Assembly (NCBI RefSeq): GCF_021412625.1
Contig: NZ_JAKCFI010000006.1
Span: 124,001 to 188,000, forward strand
Length of the DNA stretch: 64,000 bases
From: Myxococcus stipitatus
GTDB taxonomy: Bacteria > Myxococcota > Myxococcia > Myxococcales > Myxococcaceae
Reading direction: 5' to 3'
The notes under the pieces are model-generated. The model saw only the letters and a list, made by a program, of their open reading frames with translations. It searched no databases and was not told where the DNA came from. How positions within the stretch are numbered: position 1 is the first letter of the stretch; each line of letters starts with the position of its first letter. The translations under genes and the position numbers were made by a program. Shown in pieces: positions 16,323-24,778 of this stretch.

Positions 16323-17837
16323 TCAAAGCCTGGACATGCCTTGTGCAAGGCCAGCGCGCTCCGCCCGCTCGCGGACGCGCCGCCGCTCCCGCGCGACGAG
16401 CAGCCACGCCAGCAGCAGACTTCCCGGACCACCCGGCGCGGCGGCGCATCCCCCGTCGTCTCCGGGGGGCTCGGGTTGCTCGGGGGAGCCCTGAACGCAG
16501 GGCTCGCCCTTCGCGTCGGCGGTGATGCACAGCCGTCCATAGCGCCCCACGCCCTCGTGGCGGCCATCCACCACCGCGACGATGACGCGCGTGGCGCCCC
16601 GGGCGTCCACGGTGGCGGTGAGGGAGTTCGAGTCCTCCGCGTGGGCCACGTGGAGCACGGCGGTGTCCGTCACGGCGGCCACGAGCAGGTGCAGCTTCGT
16701 GAGGTCCTCCCCGGCATTGGGCTCGTAGCGGGCGAGCACCGCCTCGGCGCCGCCGTCGACCTCGAAGTAGCGCGTGGAGGCGGCCGTCACGCGGACCTCC
16801 GGCTCCTGGGTGGGGAGTGCGCGCGCGGACGTCAACGGCTGCGCGAGGCCACCGGCGCCCGTGTAGCCCTCGCCAGCCTTCGCGCGCGCGCCCGTGTAGA
16901 AGTTCCACCGCGTGAACTCCGCGAAGGCGGTGTCGAAGTCCGCGCCTCGCTGGCGCAGCACGGTGTCCAGCAGCAGGGGCCAGCGCGCCTCCGGGGCGCG
17001 GAGGCTCTCTTCCCACAGGCTGACGAGGGCCGCGTCGCCGAAGCGTTCGGCCAGGAAGAGGAAGAACACGCCCGCGCCGTAGGAGAAGGTCGCGGCGGGG
17101 CTGTCCGCGTCCAGCACGAGGGTGCGGTCGGGGCGGTTGAAGTAGCTGACGGCGAAGTGCTCCAGGTCGTCGAGTTCCGGATTGAAGCGCTCGCTCGCCC
17201 AGACGGCCGTGCCCTCGGAGACGACGCCGCCGAGCCCCGGCCGGTACGCGGCCTGGACGGCGTGGAAGAGCTCGTGGCTGGCGAGGATGTCCACCGCCTC
17301 CTCGTAGGAGGCGTAGCCGTAGCCCGCGAAGTCGTTCTCCTGGACCATGTGCCCGGCGCAGCGGGTGCCATCGGGCTCGCAGGCGTCGAGCCGGAAGGCG
17401 CCGTCGGCGCGGCCTCCGAAGTCGACGAGGTACACGTCGAACAGCCCATCCCCGCCGTTGTCCCCGGCCACCGCCGCGTCCTCCACCGGACGCCGGAAGC
17501 CCAGCTGGGTGTAGAAATCCTCGACGCGGTCATAGGCGCGCGCGACGACCTCCACGGCGTCGGGGACGCCATCACCATCCACGTCGGCCGCGGGCACCGC
17601 GTTTGCCCCCACGCGGGTGAAGTGGACGCGGAAGTGCCCCTCGGGGGACACCACCGACTCCACCACGTCGCCCGGGTCGTAGCGCGGTATCGGCGACGTC
17701 GGCGAGGTCGGACGCCCCTCCGATTGCAGCCCTTCCTCCATCGTCATCGACGACTCGGGAAGCTCGTGTGGCCCGCGCGGGGAGGCGACGGGAGCACAGC
17801 CCAGGGGAAGCAACAGGAGGAGCGTCCGGAGGCTCAT
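16323..17837 (-). CDS. Surface zinc metalloprotease (MXAN_6640-like) with MYXO-CTERM-like tail
   Basis: 504 residues. A short export signal with Cys14 (LLLPLGC) may be a lipobox. After a VDGDGVPDAVE calcium-type loop (about 86-96) comes the zinc site: His188-Glu189-x-x-His192 in SHELFHAV, with Glu208 in SEGTAVWASE as the probable third ligand, a gluzincin-like layout. Residues about 340-450 form a beta-rich domain. The C-terminus (GGCAAAPGGPGSLLL, then RERRR) looks like a MYXO-CTERM anchor: Cys, hydrophobic stretch, arginine cluster. A further 15 residues trail it, which is unusual. Its ATG overlaps the stop of the HmuY-like gene (ATGA), so the two are one unit. Confidence 0.82.
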   Translation of the reverse strand: MSLRTLLLLLPLGCAPVASPRGPHELPESSMTMEEGLQSEGRPTSPTSPIPRYDPGDVVESVVSPEGHFRVHFTRVGANAVPAADVDGDGVPDAVEVVARAYDRVEDFYTQLGFRRPVEDAAVAGDNGGDGLFDVYLVDFGGRADGAFRLDACEPDGTRCAGHMVQENDFAGYGYASYEEAVDILASHELFHAVQAAYRPGLGGVVSEGTAVWASERFNPELDDLEHFAVSYFNRPDRTLVLDADSPAATFSYGAGVFFLFLAERFGDAALVSLWEESLRAPEARWPLLLDTVLRQRGADFDTAFAEFTRWNFYTGARAKAGEGYTGAGGLAQPLTSARALPTQEPEVRVTAASTRYFEVDGGAEAVLARYEPNAGEDLTKLHLLVAAVTDTAVLHVAHAEDSNSLTATVDARGATRVIVAVVDGRHEGVGRYGRLCITADAKGEPCVQGSPEQPEPPGDDGGCAAAPGGPGSLLLAWLLVARERRRVRERAERAGLAQGMSRL

Positions 17838-18688
17838 GGCAGGAACGCCCACTTCACCCGGAACTGGCCGGAGCCGCTGGGCGTCCCCGCCGGGAGCTCG
17901 CCCTCCGTGTTGCAGTGCGTCTGCACCGCGGGCTCGTAGTACGAGACGACCTCCAGCTTCACGTGTCGGCCGTCCGCCAGCTGGAGGATGAACACCTGGC
18001 CCGTCATCGTCAGGCAGCCCTCGTACTGGAAGTAGCCGCCCAACCGCGTGAGCGGCCCGCCCAGGAGGCCATCGTCGATGAAGGTGCACGCGTCGTCGAA
18101 CCAGGCCTCCTTCTCGAACGTCCAGGCGCCGTCGATCGACGTCACCGAGGCGAACGTCGCGCCCTCGGCGGCCTTCGCCACGGAGACGCAGGAGGGGCCG
18201 GAGGTGCCGCTGTTGACGCGCAGCGAGTAGCGACGGAACGCGAGGTCCCACGCCGTGGAGGCGAGCGCCGCCTGGTCATCCACCTGCACCTGCTGGAGGC
18301 CCTGCGACGTGAAGCGCACGTAGGTATAGGACATCGTTGGCGACTGGCCGCCAGCGCGCGCGTCCACGTACGAGAGGAACTCGCCGCTGGTCGTGCCCTC
18401 CTCGCGCATGGTGCCCGTGGACACCACCGTCAGCAGGTCGAGCGTGTCGATGCCCTGCTCCTTGCAAGTGACGTCGACGGGGTCACACGTCCGCGCGCCG
18501 GCGTCCGGCTCCGTCCCCGCGTCCGTCCCGCCATCCGTCTGCGTCCCGGAGTCCGGAATCGGGTCGGTGGGCTCGTCATCGTCCCCACAGGCCGCCAGCA
18601 GCGCCAGCGACATGGCCACCGCGGCCAGGACCCACAGGCCCTGGTGCCCCGCGCGCCTCGGCATCGTCTCGTCGGACTGAATCATCAT
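17834..18688 (-). CDS. HmuY-family heme-binding lipoprotein
   Basis: 284 residues. The signal peptide ends at lipobox ALLAACG (Cys34), followed by an Asp/Gly/Thr-rich linker and then a beta-rich domain. The domain carries HmuY hallmarks: SYTYVRFTSQG, STAWDLAFRRYSLRVNSGTSG and FILQLADGRHVKLEVVSYY. HmuY proteins are surface heme-binding lipoproteins; that of Porphyromonas takes heme released by proteases. Start ATG 18686-18688 has a GGGAG 8 bases upstream. About 150 bases upstream lies a Fur-box-like element, and downstream it is coupled to a metalloprotease gene. No TonB-dependent receptor gene lies in the window. Confidence 0.82.
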   Translation of the reverse strand: MMIQSDETMPRRAGHQGLWVLAAVAMSLALLAACGDDDEPTDPIPDSGTQTDGGTDAGTEPDAGARTCDPVDVTCKEQGIDTLDLLTVVSTGTMREEGTTSGEFLSYVDARAGGQSPTMSYTYVRFTSQGLQQVQVDDQAALASTAWDLAFRRYSLRVNSGTSGPSCVSVAKAAEGATFASVTSIDGAWTFEKEAWFDDACTFIDDGLLGGPLTRLGGYFQYEGCLTMTGQVFILQLADGRHVKLEVVSYYEPAVQTHCNTEGELPAGTPSGSGQFRVKWAFLP

Positions 18689-18838
18689 CGTTTCCGCTCC
18701 CTCTCCCTGGGTGGATTGCGTGACTCGGTGCCCGGGCTCACGTCCGGGCGGCGCGGCGGGGATGACGGCCGGGCGCTCGTCGACATGGGGACCTCGCTCC
18801 CGGACACGTCCCTCGCCCGATGAGAGGGCAACTTACTT

Positions 18839-18874
18839 GATAACGATTCTCATTTTCAATATTGAATCATTCTC
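18839..18874 (-). promoter_or_regulatory. Fur box(es) upstream of the HmuY/metalloprotease operon
   Basis: GATAACGATTCTCATTTTC at 18839-18857 matches 15 of 19 positions of the classical Fur consensus. A second, weaker overlapping copy, read on the minus strand as GAGAATGATTCAATATTGA, spans 18856-18874. The AT-rich island stands out sharply from the surrounding DNA. A TTGAAA hexamer between the two on the minus strand could be the -35. The only gene that this region can serve downstream is the HmuY-like gene, so iron repression of the operon is the natural reading. Confidence 0.72.
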
Positions 18875-19048
18875 GTCGGTTGCGCGGAGGAGGAGCGCGT
18901 TGAGGCGGATGCGCGCGGCGCTCGTGAACGCGATGGATGGAGCTCTGGTTCGTGAAGTTGTCGCGGGCGACGCGGGTGGATGCGCCGCGTGACGTCGGCG
19001 GGGGTTGCGCGAGGACCCGCTGGAGCGACACGACGTGCCCCGGCGGCG

Positions 19049-19077
19049 CGTCCGCCCCAGGGCCCACGGGGCGGACG
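19049..19077 (-). terminator. Intrinsic terminator-like hairpin after glgC
   Basis: CGTCCGCCCC (19049-19058) pairs perfectly with GGGGCGGACG (19068-19077) around a 9-base loop, about 20 bases past the glgC stop codon. There is no U-tract, as is common in very GC-rich genomes. Confidence 0.6.
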
Positions 19078-19098
19078 GCGCTCGGGAGGGCGTGGGGG

Positions 19099-20346
19099 CT
19101 ACTCGAAGCGATAGCCCTTGGGCACCACGACGATGCCGCTGTCGGTGACGGTGAAGCCCCGGGCCTTGTCGGCCTCCAGGTCGAAGCCGATCTTCGCGTT
19201 GGGCGGAACGCGCACGCCCTTGTCGATGATGGCGTTCTTCACCTGGGCGTGCCGGCCGATGTCCACCTCGTCGAAGACGATGGAGCGCTGCACGTTGGCG
19301 TAGCTGTTCACGCGGGCGCGGCGGAAGAGGATGCTCTCGCGCACGACGCCGCCGGAGATGATGCAGCCGCCGGCCACCATGGAGTTGAGGGCGCGGCCCA
19401 CGCGCTCGCCGGATTCGTGGACGAACTTGGCCGGCGGGCTGTACTCGCTGGCGGTGCGCAGCGGCCACTCAGCGTTGAAGATGTCGAACTCCGGGTTCAC
19501 CGACACCAGGTCCATGGACGCCTCGTGGTACGCGTCCAGCGTGCCCACGTCGCGCCAGTAGGTGTTGGGGCCCGTCTGGCCCGGGATGGGGTTCTTGGCG
19601 AAGTCGTAGGTCTGGATGTGGTAGCCGTCGCGCAGCGCGCGGGGCAGCACGTCCTTGCCGAAGTCGTGCTGCGAGCCCTCCGTCTTCGCGTCGATTTCGA
19701 GCAACTCCGCCAGCACCTTGCTGCGGAAGATGTAGTTGCCCATGCTGGCCAGCGCCGTGTCGGGGCGGCCGGGGATGGCCTTGGGGTCCTTGGGCTTCTC
19801 CTGGAACTCCGTCACCCGGCCGCGCTCGTCCACCTGCATGATGCCGAAGCGGTGCGCGTCCGCCAGCGGCGTGGGGTACGCGGCGATGGTGATGTCCGCG
19901 CGCTGGGCCTCGTGCTGCTCCAGCATGTGCGCCACGTTCATCTTGTAGATGTGGTCGCCGGAGAAGATGGCCAGGTGTTCGGGGCGGTGGTTCTCCACCA
20001 GGTGCATGTTCTGGTAGATGGCGTCCGCCGTGCCCCGGTACCACACGGGCCCCAGCTCCTCGTACAGGTACATCTGCGCCGGCACGAGCGTGATGAAGTA
20101 GTCCGACAGCAGCACCGACCCGAAGCGCCAACCCCGCTGGATGTGCTCCGTCAACGACTGCGCCTTGAACTGCGTCAGGACGTAGATGGAGTAGATGCCG
20201 GAGTTGATGAAGTTGTTGAGCGCGAAGTCGATGATGCGGAACTTCGAGCCGAAGGGGACCGCCGGCTTCGAGCGCCGCTGCGTCAGCGGCGACAGACGGG
20301 TTCCCTGGCCTCCGGCCAGAATCATTCCCAGGATGCGCGTGCCCAT
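19099..20346 (-). CDS. glgC: Glucose-1-phosphate adenylyltransferase (ADP-glucose pyrophosphorylase)
   Basis: 415 residues. Makes ADP-glucose from ATP and glucose-1-phosphate for glycogen synthesis. The nucleotidyltransferase motif [12 protein letters not shown] (11-22) and the following SKPAVPFG lead into [16 protein letters not shown]. The central block SGDHIYKM holds the catalytic Asp, and FQEKPKDP plus [15 protein letters not shown] mark the sugar-phosphate site. The C-terminal third is the left-handed beta-helix ([21 protein letters not shown]) carrying regulatory contacts. Start ATG 20344-20346; the frame extends far upstream but without homology. No other glycogen gene is adjacent. Confidence 0.95.
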   Translation of the reverse strand: MGTRILGMILAGGQGTRLSPLTQRRSKPAVPFGSKFRIIDFALNNFINSGIYSIYVLTQFKAQSLTEHIQRGWRFGSVLLSDYFITLVPAQMYLYEELGPVWYRGTADAIYQNMHLVENHRPEHLAIFSGDHIYKMNVAHMLEQHEAQRADITIAAYPTPLADAHRFGIMQVDERGRVTEFQEKPKDPKAIPGRPDTALASMGNYIFRSKVLAELLEIDAKTEGSQHDFGKDVLPRALRDGYHIQTYDFAKNPIPGQTGPNTYWRDVGTLDAYHEASMDLVSVNPEFDIFNAEWPLRTASEYSPPAKFVHESGERVGRALNSMVAGGCIISGGVVRESILFRRARVNSYANVQRSIVFDEVDIGRHAQVKNAIIDKGVRVPPNAKIGFDLEADKARGFTVTDSGIVVVPKGYRFE

Positions 20347-20673
20347 GTGTCGGAAGGACTCCCTTTGCTGGCGCGCAGTATAGGGCCCGCGCGCGCCTTG
20401 TCCGGTTCCACGCCATGACGCCTGGAACCGACCGGGCGCGTCAGCGGCGTGGAGCATCGGACCGGCGGGACACGCGCGCCCCACGCTGTGCAGGGCCCTG
20501 CACGCGAGGCAAGCCCTGGACGGGCCTGGGCCACGGATACCTTTCACGGACTTCCGAGGGAACCCCTGGCGACCGGGGGGGTCCGTCCATGAGGCATGCG
20601 GCTTGCTCTTCCCGCGGAGCATGGTCCCGCCCCTTCCCCCGGTGGCTCCCACCCCGGAGTGGAGACTCTTCAC
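20347..20673. other. Divergent intergenic region, glgC / exported paralog 1
   Basis: 327 bases. The glgC side must hold its promoter, but no clear element was assigned. The plus-strand side carries the inverted repeat and sigma-54-like promoter of the first exported paralog (see 20550-20607). The rest shows nothing recognisable. Confidence 0.5.
20550..20607 (+). promoter_or_regulatory. Sigma-54-like -24/-12 promoter with upstream inverted repeat, copy 1
   Basis: AGGCATGCGGCTTGCT carries GG (20593-20594) and GC (20605-20606) separated by exactly 10 bases, with GGCA and TTGC as in the RpoN consensus. About 36 bases further upstream is TTCC-GAG-GGAA (20552-20562) inside a 16-base block, ACTTCCGAGGGAACCC, which may bind an activator. 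Both elements recur with the same spacing before the second paralog, which is the strongest support for function. The predicted transcript start lies near 20618, 55 bases before the ATG. Confidence 0.65.
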
Positions 20674-21270
20674 ATGAATCGACGTGTCTTCGCGCTGTTC
20701 GCGGTCCTGTTGTTCCTCGGAGCCCCCGGTGTCGTCCGAGCGGAGAGTCGCGCCTTCGAGTTCTCGTCCCGGCGCTCCTCCATGCGACTGCTGGGAGCAC
20801 AGCCCCTGGCGAGGAAGGAGTGGACGACGGCGGACCGCATCCGTGCCTTCGACGCCATGAGACATGCCACCGTCACGAGCACCTCCACCGACCCGGAGAT
20901 CCACACGGATGAATGGCTCGTCCCGCTCATCCTCACCGGCCTGGGCCTCATCGGCGGCGTCTCCCTTTGCGCGGTGATCAACGGGAATGAGAGTGAGTGC
21001 GGAACCATGGTCCTGGCGGGGATAGGGGCCGGGCTGGTCCTGAGCCTGGGCTATCTGTACGTGGCCCATTGCGTGCGGACTTCGGGCTGCGACACCGGCG
21101 ACGAGGTCGACGAGGACTCCGACGCTGGCGCACGCCAGGCTCGCGCGAAGCGCTCCAGGGCCATCAGCGCCCAGCGCTTCCCCCGAGGACCGCGCCTCCC
21201 CCTGGGCCTCGCCCCTTCCATGAGCATCGTCAACGACCAGGCCGTCTTCGGGCTCGGCAGGAGGTTCTGA
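20674..21270 (+). CDS. Exported two-helix protein of unknown function, paralog 1
   Basis: 198 residues starting MNRRVFALF at ATG 20674 (GGAG 9 bases upstream). A cleavable signal peptide ends about residue 23 (GVVRA-ES). The mature part begins [16 protein letters not shown], followed by a [13 protein letters not shown] helix. Two strongly hydrophobic segments follow ([18 protein letters not shown] and a second glycine/leucine-rich one), then a charged Asp/Glu stretch and a basic end finishing [14 protein letters not shown]. No known family was recognised. The next gene is a close paralog in the same orientation. Expression is probably sigma-54 dependent. Confidence 0.7.
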   Translation: MNRRVFALFAVLLFLGAPGVVRAESRAFEFSSRRSSMRLLGAQPLARKEWTTADRIRAFDAMRHATVTSTSTDPEIHTDEWLVPLILTGLGLIGGVSLCAVINGNESECGTMVLAGIGAGLVLSLGYLYVAHCVRTSGCDTGDEVDEDSDAGARQARAKRSRAISAQRFPRGPRLPLGLAPSMSIVNDQAVFGLGRRF

Positions 21271-21423
21271 AGCGGAGGGAGGGGCACGTTTCACCCCACC
21301 AGGACGCCAGCGCCGCCCGTGCTCGCGGCAATGACATCCATGCCCTGGTGCGAGCACCCGGGCCGCTCCGGGAGTGACATTCCTGTCCGAGTCCAGCGCC
21401 GCGCGCGCACGCGTCGCGTGGAG

Positions 21424-21480
21424 ACTTCCGAGGGAACCCGCTCCCGCCCGCGTTTCCGGCCCCGAGGCATGCGACTTGCT
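21424..21480 (+). promoter_or_regulatory. Sigma-54-like -24/-12 promoter with upstream inverted repeat, copy 2
   Basis: AGGCATGCGACTTGCT has GG at 21466-21467 and GC at 21478-21479, again 10 bases apart. The identical 16-base block ACTTCCGAGGGAACCC (21424-21439) lies upstream at the same distance as in copy 1 (40 versus 41 bases between block starts). Sequence between the two blocks is not conserved, so selection on the two elements is likely. Confidence 0.65.
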
Positions 21481-21556
21481 TTGCCCGTCGCATCCCAGTC
21501 GACGCCACGCTCACCCAGAGGTGGCTCGACGGGGCCCGCACGTGGGGAACCTTCAC

Positions 21557-22156
21557 ATGAATCGACGTGTCTTCGCCCTGGTCGCCGTCCTGCTGTGGCT
21601 CGGAGCGCCCGGCGTCGTCCGGGCGGAGAGTCGCGCCTTCGAGTTCTCGTCCCGGTCCGCGTCCATGCGGCTGTTGGGGAAGCGGTCGGCGAAGCGGCAG
21701 CCCTGGACGACGGCGGACCGCATCCGCGCGCTCGCCTCCACGCGCCACGCCACCACCGTGAGCGACTCCTCCGACACGGAGATACCGGCGCACATCTGGC
21801 TCGTCCCGCTCATCCTCACCGGCGCGGGGCTGGTCACGGGCATCACCGTGTGCGTATCGGGCATGGACGACGGTGACTGTGGCCGTTCGGTGCTGGGCGG
21901 GCTGGCCCTGGGGATGGCGCTGGGCCTGGGCTACCTGCGGCTGGTGGCGTGCCTGGACGCGAACTCGGACGACTCGCTCTGCGAGGACGACGAGGAGGAG
22001 GACTACGGTGCCCGCAAGGCCCGCGCCCGCGCGAAGCTCGCCAAGGCCACGGGCCTCCAGAAGCGCGCCAAGGGACTGCGCCTGCCCATGGGGCTCGCGC
22101 CATCCATGGGGGTCGTCAACGACCAGGCCGTCATCGGGCTCGGCCGGAGCTTCTGA
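21557..22156 (+). CDS. Exported two-helix protein of unknown function, paralog 2
   Basis: 199 residues, start ATG 21557. Its first 40 residues nearly repeat paralog 1 ([20 protein letters not shown], then [10 protein letters not shown]), and both share [25 protein letters not shown] and the C-terminal GLAPSMGVVNDQAVIGLGR. Between the hydrophobic segments the cysteines and an acidic run (DDEEEDY) are kept in style but not in sequence. Clearly a tandem duplication followed by divergence. Function unknown; probably periplasmic or membrane-associated. Ends one base before the convergent modC stop. Confidence 0.7.
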   Translation: MNRRVFALVAVLLWLGAPGVVRAESRAFEFSSRSASMRLLGKRSAKRQPWTTADRIRALASTRHATTVSDSSDTEIPAHIWLVPLILTGAGLVTGITVCVSGMDDGDCGRSVLGGLALGMALGLGYLRLVACLDANSDDSLCEDDEEEDYGARKARARAKLAKATGLQKRAKGLRLPMGLAPSMGVVNDQAVIGLGRSF

Positions 22157-22157
22157 C

Positions 22158-23228
22158 CTACCGGAGCCTGCGACACGCGGCCGTCTTCACGGCCAGGTAC
22201 ACCCGCTGCCCGCGGGCCACGCCCAGCTCCCGCACCGAGGCGGCCGTGAGCCGCACCACCCAGGCCACGCCCGCCACCTCCACCGTCGCGGCCAGCTCGC
22301 CCGCGCTCGCGGGCTCCACCGACACCACCGCGCCCGCCAGCACGTTGCGCGCGGAGACGCCCGTCAGCGGGCCCGTGGACAACAGGATGTCCTGGGCCGG
22401 GACGGCGTAGGCCGCGCGCGAACCCTCCGGCACCTCCGGCGCGTCGGGCACCCAGAGCGACAGGCCCTGGGTGACGCGCAGCCGCGTGCCTCCCTCGGGC
22501 GCGCGCTCCAGCACGCCCTCCAGGATGTTCTCCTCGCCGTCGGCCTCCCCCGCGAGCAGGCTCCGCGCGGACGCGCCCAGCACCTCCGAGGCCGCGCCCA
22601 CCGCGCGCACCCGCCCCGCCTCCAGCAGCAGCGCCTCGCGCGCCAGCACGCGCGCCTCGCCCAGCTGGTGCGTCACGTACAGCATGGGCACCCGCGCCTC
22701 GTCGCGCACCCGCAGCAGGTACGGCAGCACGCGCTCCTTCAGCGCGACGTCCAACGCGGCCAGCGGCTCGTCGAGCAGCAGCAGCGCCGGGTCCGTGGCC
22801 AGCGCCCGCGCCAGCGCCACGCGCTGCTTCTCGCCGCCGGACAGCGTCGCGGGATAGCGCTCCAACAAGGGCTCCAGCTCCAGCAGCGCCACCGCCTCGT
22901 CCACGCGAGAAGGCCGTCCCGCCCGCGCGCCGTAGCGCACGTTCTGTCCCGCGGTGAGGTGCGGGAACAGGAGCGCGTCCTGGGGCACGTACCCCATGCG
23001 ACGTGCCTCCGGCGGCACGTCCACGCGCGCCTCGCCGTCGAGCAGCACCCGGCCATCGAACACGATGCGCCCGCGCGCCCCGCGCCGCAGGCCCGCGAGC
23101 ACCTCCAGCAGCGACGTCTTCCCGGAGCCCGAGCGCCCCAGCACCGCCACGGACGCGCCCGCGAGGCGCGCGTCCACCGTCAGCGTGAAGCGCGCCAGCG
23201 GCAGGCGGATGGACAGCTCCAGGCTCAC
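22158..23228 (-). CDS. modC: Molybdate ABC transporter ATP-binding protein
   Basis: 356 residues, GTG start overlapping the modB stop as GTGA. Walker A GRSGSGKTS (31-39), Q-loop in YVPQDALLFPHL, signature LSGGEKQRVALARAL, Walker B LLLLDEP and the switch histidine in LYVTHQ. The C-terminal 130 residues form the MOP-type molybdate-sensing domain (LSTGPLTGVSARNVLAG and a following VEVAGVAWVVRLT). It powers high-affinity molybdate uptake with ModB and ModA. Last gene of the modABC operon. Confidence 0.93.
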   Translation of the reverse strand: MSLELSIRLPLARFTLTVDARLAGASVAVLGRSGSGKTSLLEVLAGLRRGARGRIVFDGRVLLDGEARVDVPPEARRMGYVPQDALLFPHLTAGQNVRYGARAGRPSRVDEAVALLELEPLLERYPATLSGGEKQRVALARALATDPALLLLDEPLAALDVALKERVLPYLLRVRDEARVPMLYVTHQLGEARVLAREALLLEAGRVRAVGAASEVLGASARSLLAGEADGEENILEGVLERAPEGGTRLRVTQGLSLWVPDAPEVPEGSRAAYAVPAQDILLSTGPLTGVSARNVLAGAVVSVEPASAGELAATVEVAGVAWVVRLTAASVRELGVARGQRVYLAVKTAACRRLR

Positions 23229-23899
23229 GCGCGCGCCCGCCTTCCCCGTCGCCACGTCACCCACTCCGTCGCGTACACCGCGGCGAAGGCCAGCGCCGCC
23301 GCCACGCCCGCCAGTCGCAACGCGTCCGCGTCCTGCCCCAGTTGCGTGCGCTGGAAGATGGCCAGCGACAACGTCTGCGTGTAGCCGGGGATGTTGCCCG
23401 CCACGAGCACCGTCGCGCCGAACTCCCCCAGCGCGCGGGAGAACGCCAGGAGCGCGCCCACCGCCACGCCCCGCCACGCGAGCGGCAGCGTCACGCGGAA
23501 GAAGGCCCGCGCGCGCGAGTCGCCCAGCGTACGCGCCACGGCCACCAGCCGCGGGTCCACCTCCTCGAAGCCCGAGCGCGCCGAGCGCACCAGCAGGGGG
23601 AACGCCATCACCGCGCTCGCGAGCACCACCGCCCGGGGCGTGAACACCACCTCGACGCCCACCGCGTCCAACATCCTCCCGAGGAGTCCCTCGCGCCCGA
23701 GCAATTCCAGCAGCACCAGCCCCACCGCCGTGGGCGGCAGCACGAGCGGCAGCGACAACACCGTGTCCACCACGCCCCTGCCCGGCCCCGACCAGCGCGC
23801 CAGCGCGTACGCCACCGCCACTCCCGGCGGGAGGATGACGAGCGTGGCCACCGCCGCCACCGTCAGCGTGAAGAGGACCAACCCCGGGGTGCCTTCCAT
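23225..23899 (-). CDS. modB: Molybdate ABC transporter permease
   Basis: 224 residues, five to six membrane helices and the ABC-permease EAA loop (FEEVDPRLVAVARTLGDSRA, then VTLPLAWRGVAVG), which docks on ModC. Motif LPPTAVGLVLLELLG and the ending AVYATEWVTWRRGRRA are typical of ModB. Start ATG 23897-23899 shares one base with the modA stop (TGATG). The longer in-frame extension overlaps modA and lacks hydrophobic character. Confidence 0.93.
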   Translation of the reverse strand: MEGTPGLVLFTLTVAAVATLVILPPGVAVAYALARWSGPGRGVVDTVLSLPLVLPPTAVGLVLLELLGREGLLGRMLDAVGVEVVFTPRAVVLASAVMAFPLLVRSARSGFEEVDPRLVAVARTLGDSRARAFFRVTLPLAWRGVAVGALLAFSRALGEFGATVLVAGNIPGYTQTLSLAIFQRTQLGQDADALRLAGVAAALAFAAVYATEWVTWRRGRRARA

Positions 23900-24669
23900 C
23901 ACGGCGCGGGCGGCTCCCGCTTCGCGTCCACCGCGCCGAAGCCATGTCGCGCGAACACCGCGCGCGCCCCGTCCGTCCGCAGGAACGCCACGAAGGCCCG
24001 GCCCACCTCGGGCGCCTTCCCCTTCGTCAACGCCGCCGCCGGGTAGACGATGCGCGGCGCGTCCGCCTCCGGCACCGTGAAGGCCACGCGGACCTTCTTC
24101 GACTGCGCCGCGTCCGTCGCGTACACCACGCCCGCGTCCACGCGCCCCGCCTCCACCGCCGCCAGCGCCGCGCGCACGTCCAGCGCGGGCACCACCTTCG
24201 GCCCCAGTCGCTCCCACTGCCCCGCCTTCTCCAGCCACCCCTTCGCGTACACGCCGGCCGGCACCATCGCCGGGTCCGCCAACGCCAGCCGGCGCAGCGA
24301 CTTCAGGTCCCCGGCGTTCCTCGGCGCCTGCTTCGCGTCCAGGGGCACCACCACCACCAGCCGGTTCGACAGCAGGTCCACCCGGCTCCCCTTCTGCACC
24401 AGCCCGGCGCGCTCCACCGCGTCCATCCGCGCCTCGTCCGCCGAGAGGAAGGCATCCGCCGGCGCCCCGGCGAGGGCTTGACGCGCCAGGTCACTGGAGG
24501 CGCCGAAGGCGAACTTCACCGTGTGGCCGGTGGCCTGGGTGAAGGCGGGCTGGAGCTCCTGGAGCACGTCCGTGGTGCTCGCCGCCGCGAACACCAGCCC
24601 CTCCGCCGCCCGCACCGGAGAGGCCCCGAGCCCCACGAGGCTCACACACAGCAGAATCAGGGCTCGCAT
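23899..24669 (-). CDS. modA: Periplasmic molybdate-binding protein
   Basis: 256 residues. Signal peptide to about residue 21 (PVRA-AEG). Family motifs: LVFAAASTTDVLQELQPAF, FGASSDLARQALAGAPAD, DLLSNRLVVVVP, LALADPAMVPAGVYAKGWL and the YATDAAQSKKVRV that contributes the second binding lobe. It captures molybdate (or tungstate) and delivers it to ModB. Strong GAGGAG ribosome-binding site 9 bases before ATG 24667-24669. First gene of the operon, divergent from a MarR regulator. Confidence 0.93.
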   Translation of the reverse strand: MRALILLCVSLVGLGASPVRAAEGLVFAAASTTDVLQELQPAFTQATGHTVKFAFGASSDLARQALAGAPADAFLSADEARMDAVERAGLVQKGSRVDLLSNRLVVVVPLDAKQAPRNAGDLKSLRRLALADPAMVPAGVYAKGWLEKAGQWERLGPKVVPALDVRAALAAVEAGRVDAGVVYATDAAQSKKVRVAFTVPEADAPRIVYPAAALTKGKAPEVGRAFVAFLRTDGARAVFARHGFGAVDAKREPPAP

Positions 24670-24734
24670 GCCAGGTCGCTCCTCGGGAAGTCACCGCAAG
24701 GGGGCGCATTGTCCGCACGTCAGCCCCACGCGTG

Positions 24735-24748
24735 ACAACCGGTTGACC
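24735..24748. promoter_or_regulatory. Palindrome CAACCGGTTG between modA and the MarR gene
   Basis: A perfect 10-base palindrome at 24736-24745 overlaps TTGACC (24743-24748), which would be the -35 of the MarR gene; a weak TAAGCC 17 bases on could be the -10. The position, between divergent genes and on a putative promoter, fits a MarR operator. If the -10 is right, transcription would start almost on the GTG start codon, giving a leaderless mRNA. Confidence 0.4.
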
Positions 24749-24778
24749 CCCGGCGACTCGCCCGCTAAGCCATACTCT

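Larger units (their letters stand above)
18689..19098. other. Intergenic region between glgC and the HmuY operon
   Basis: 410 bases. From right to left it holds the glgC terminator hairpin (19049-19077), about 170 bases with no recognised feature, the Fur-box island (18839-18874) and a roughly 150-base leader ahead of the HmuY-like start. Short open frames here are arginine/proline-rich and look like noise. The long leader leaves room for post-transcriptional control, but no known riboswitch fold was recognised. Confidence 0.5.

Noticed and set aside
18833-19098. Short frames in the gap between glgC and the HmuY operon
   Set aside because: Proline/arginine-rich, no start signals, and they run through the Fur-box island.
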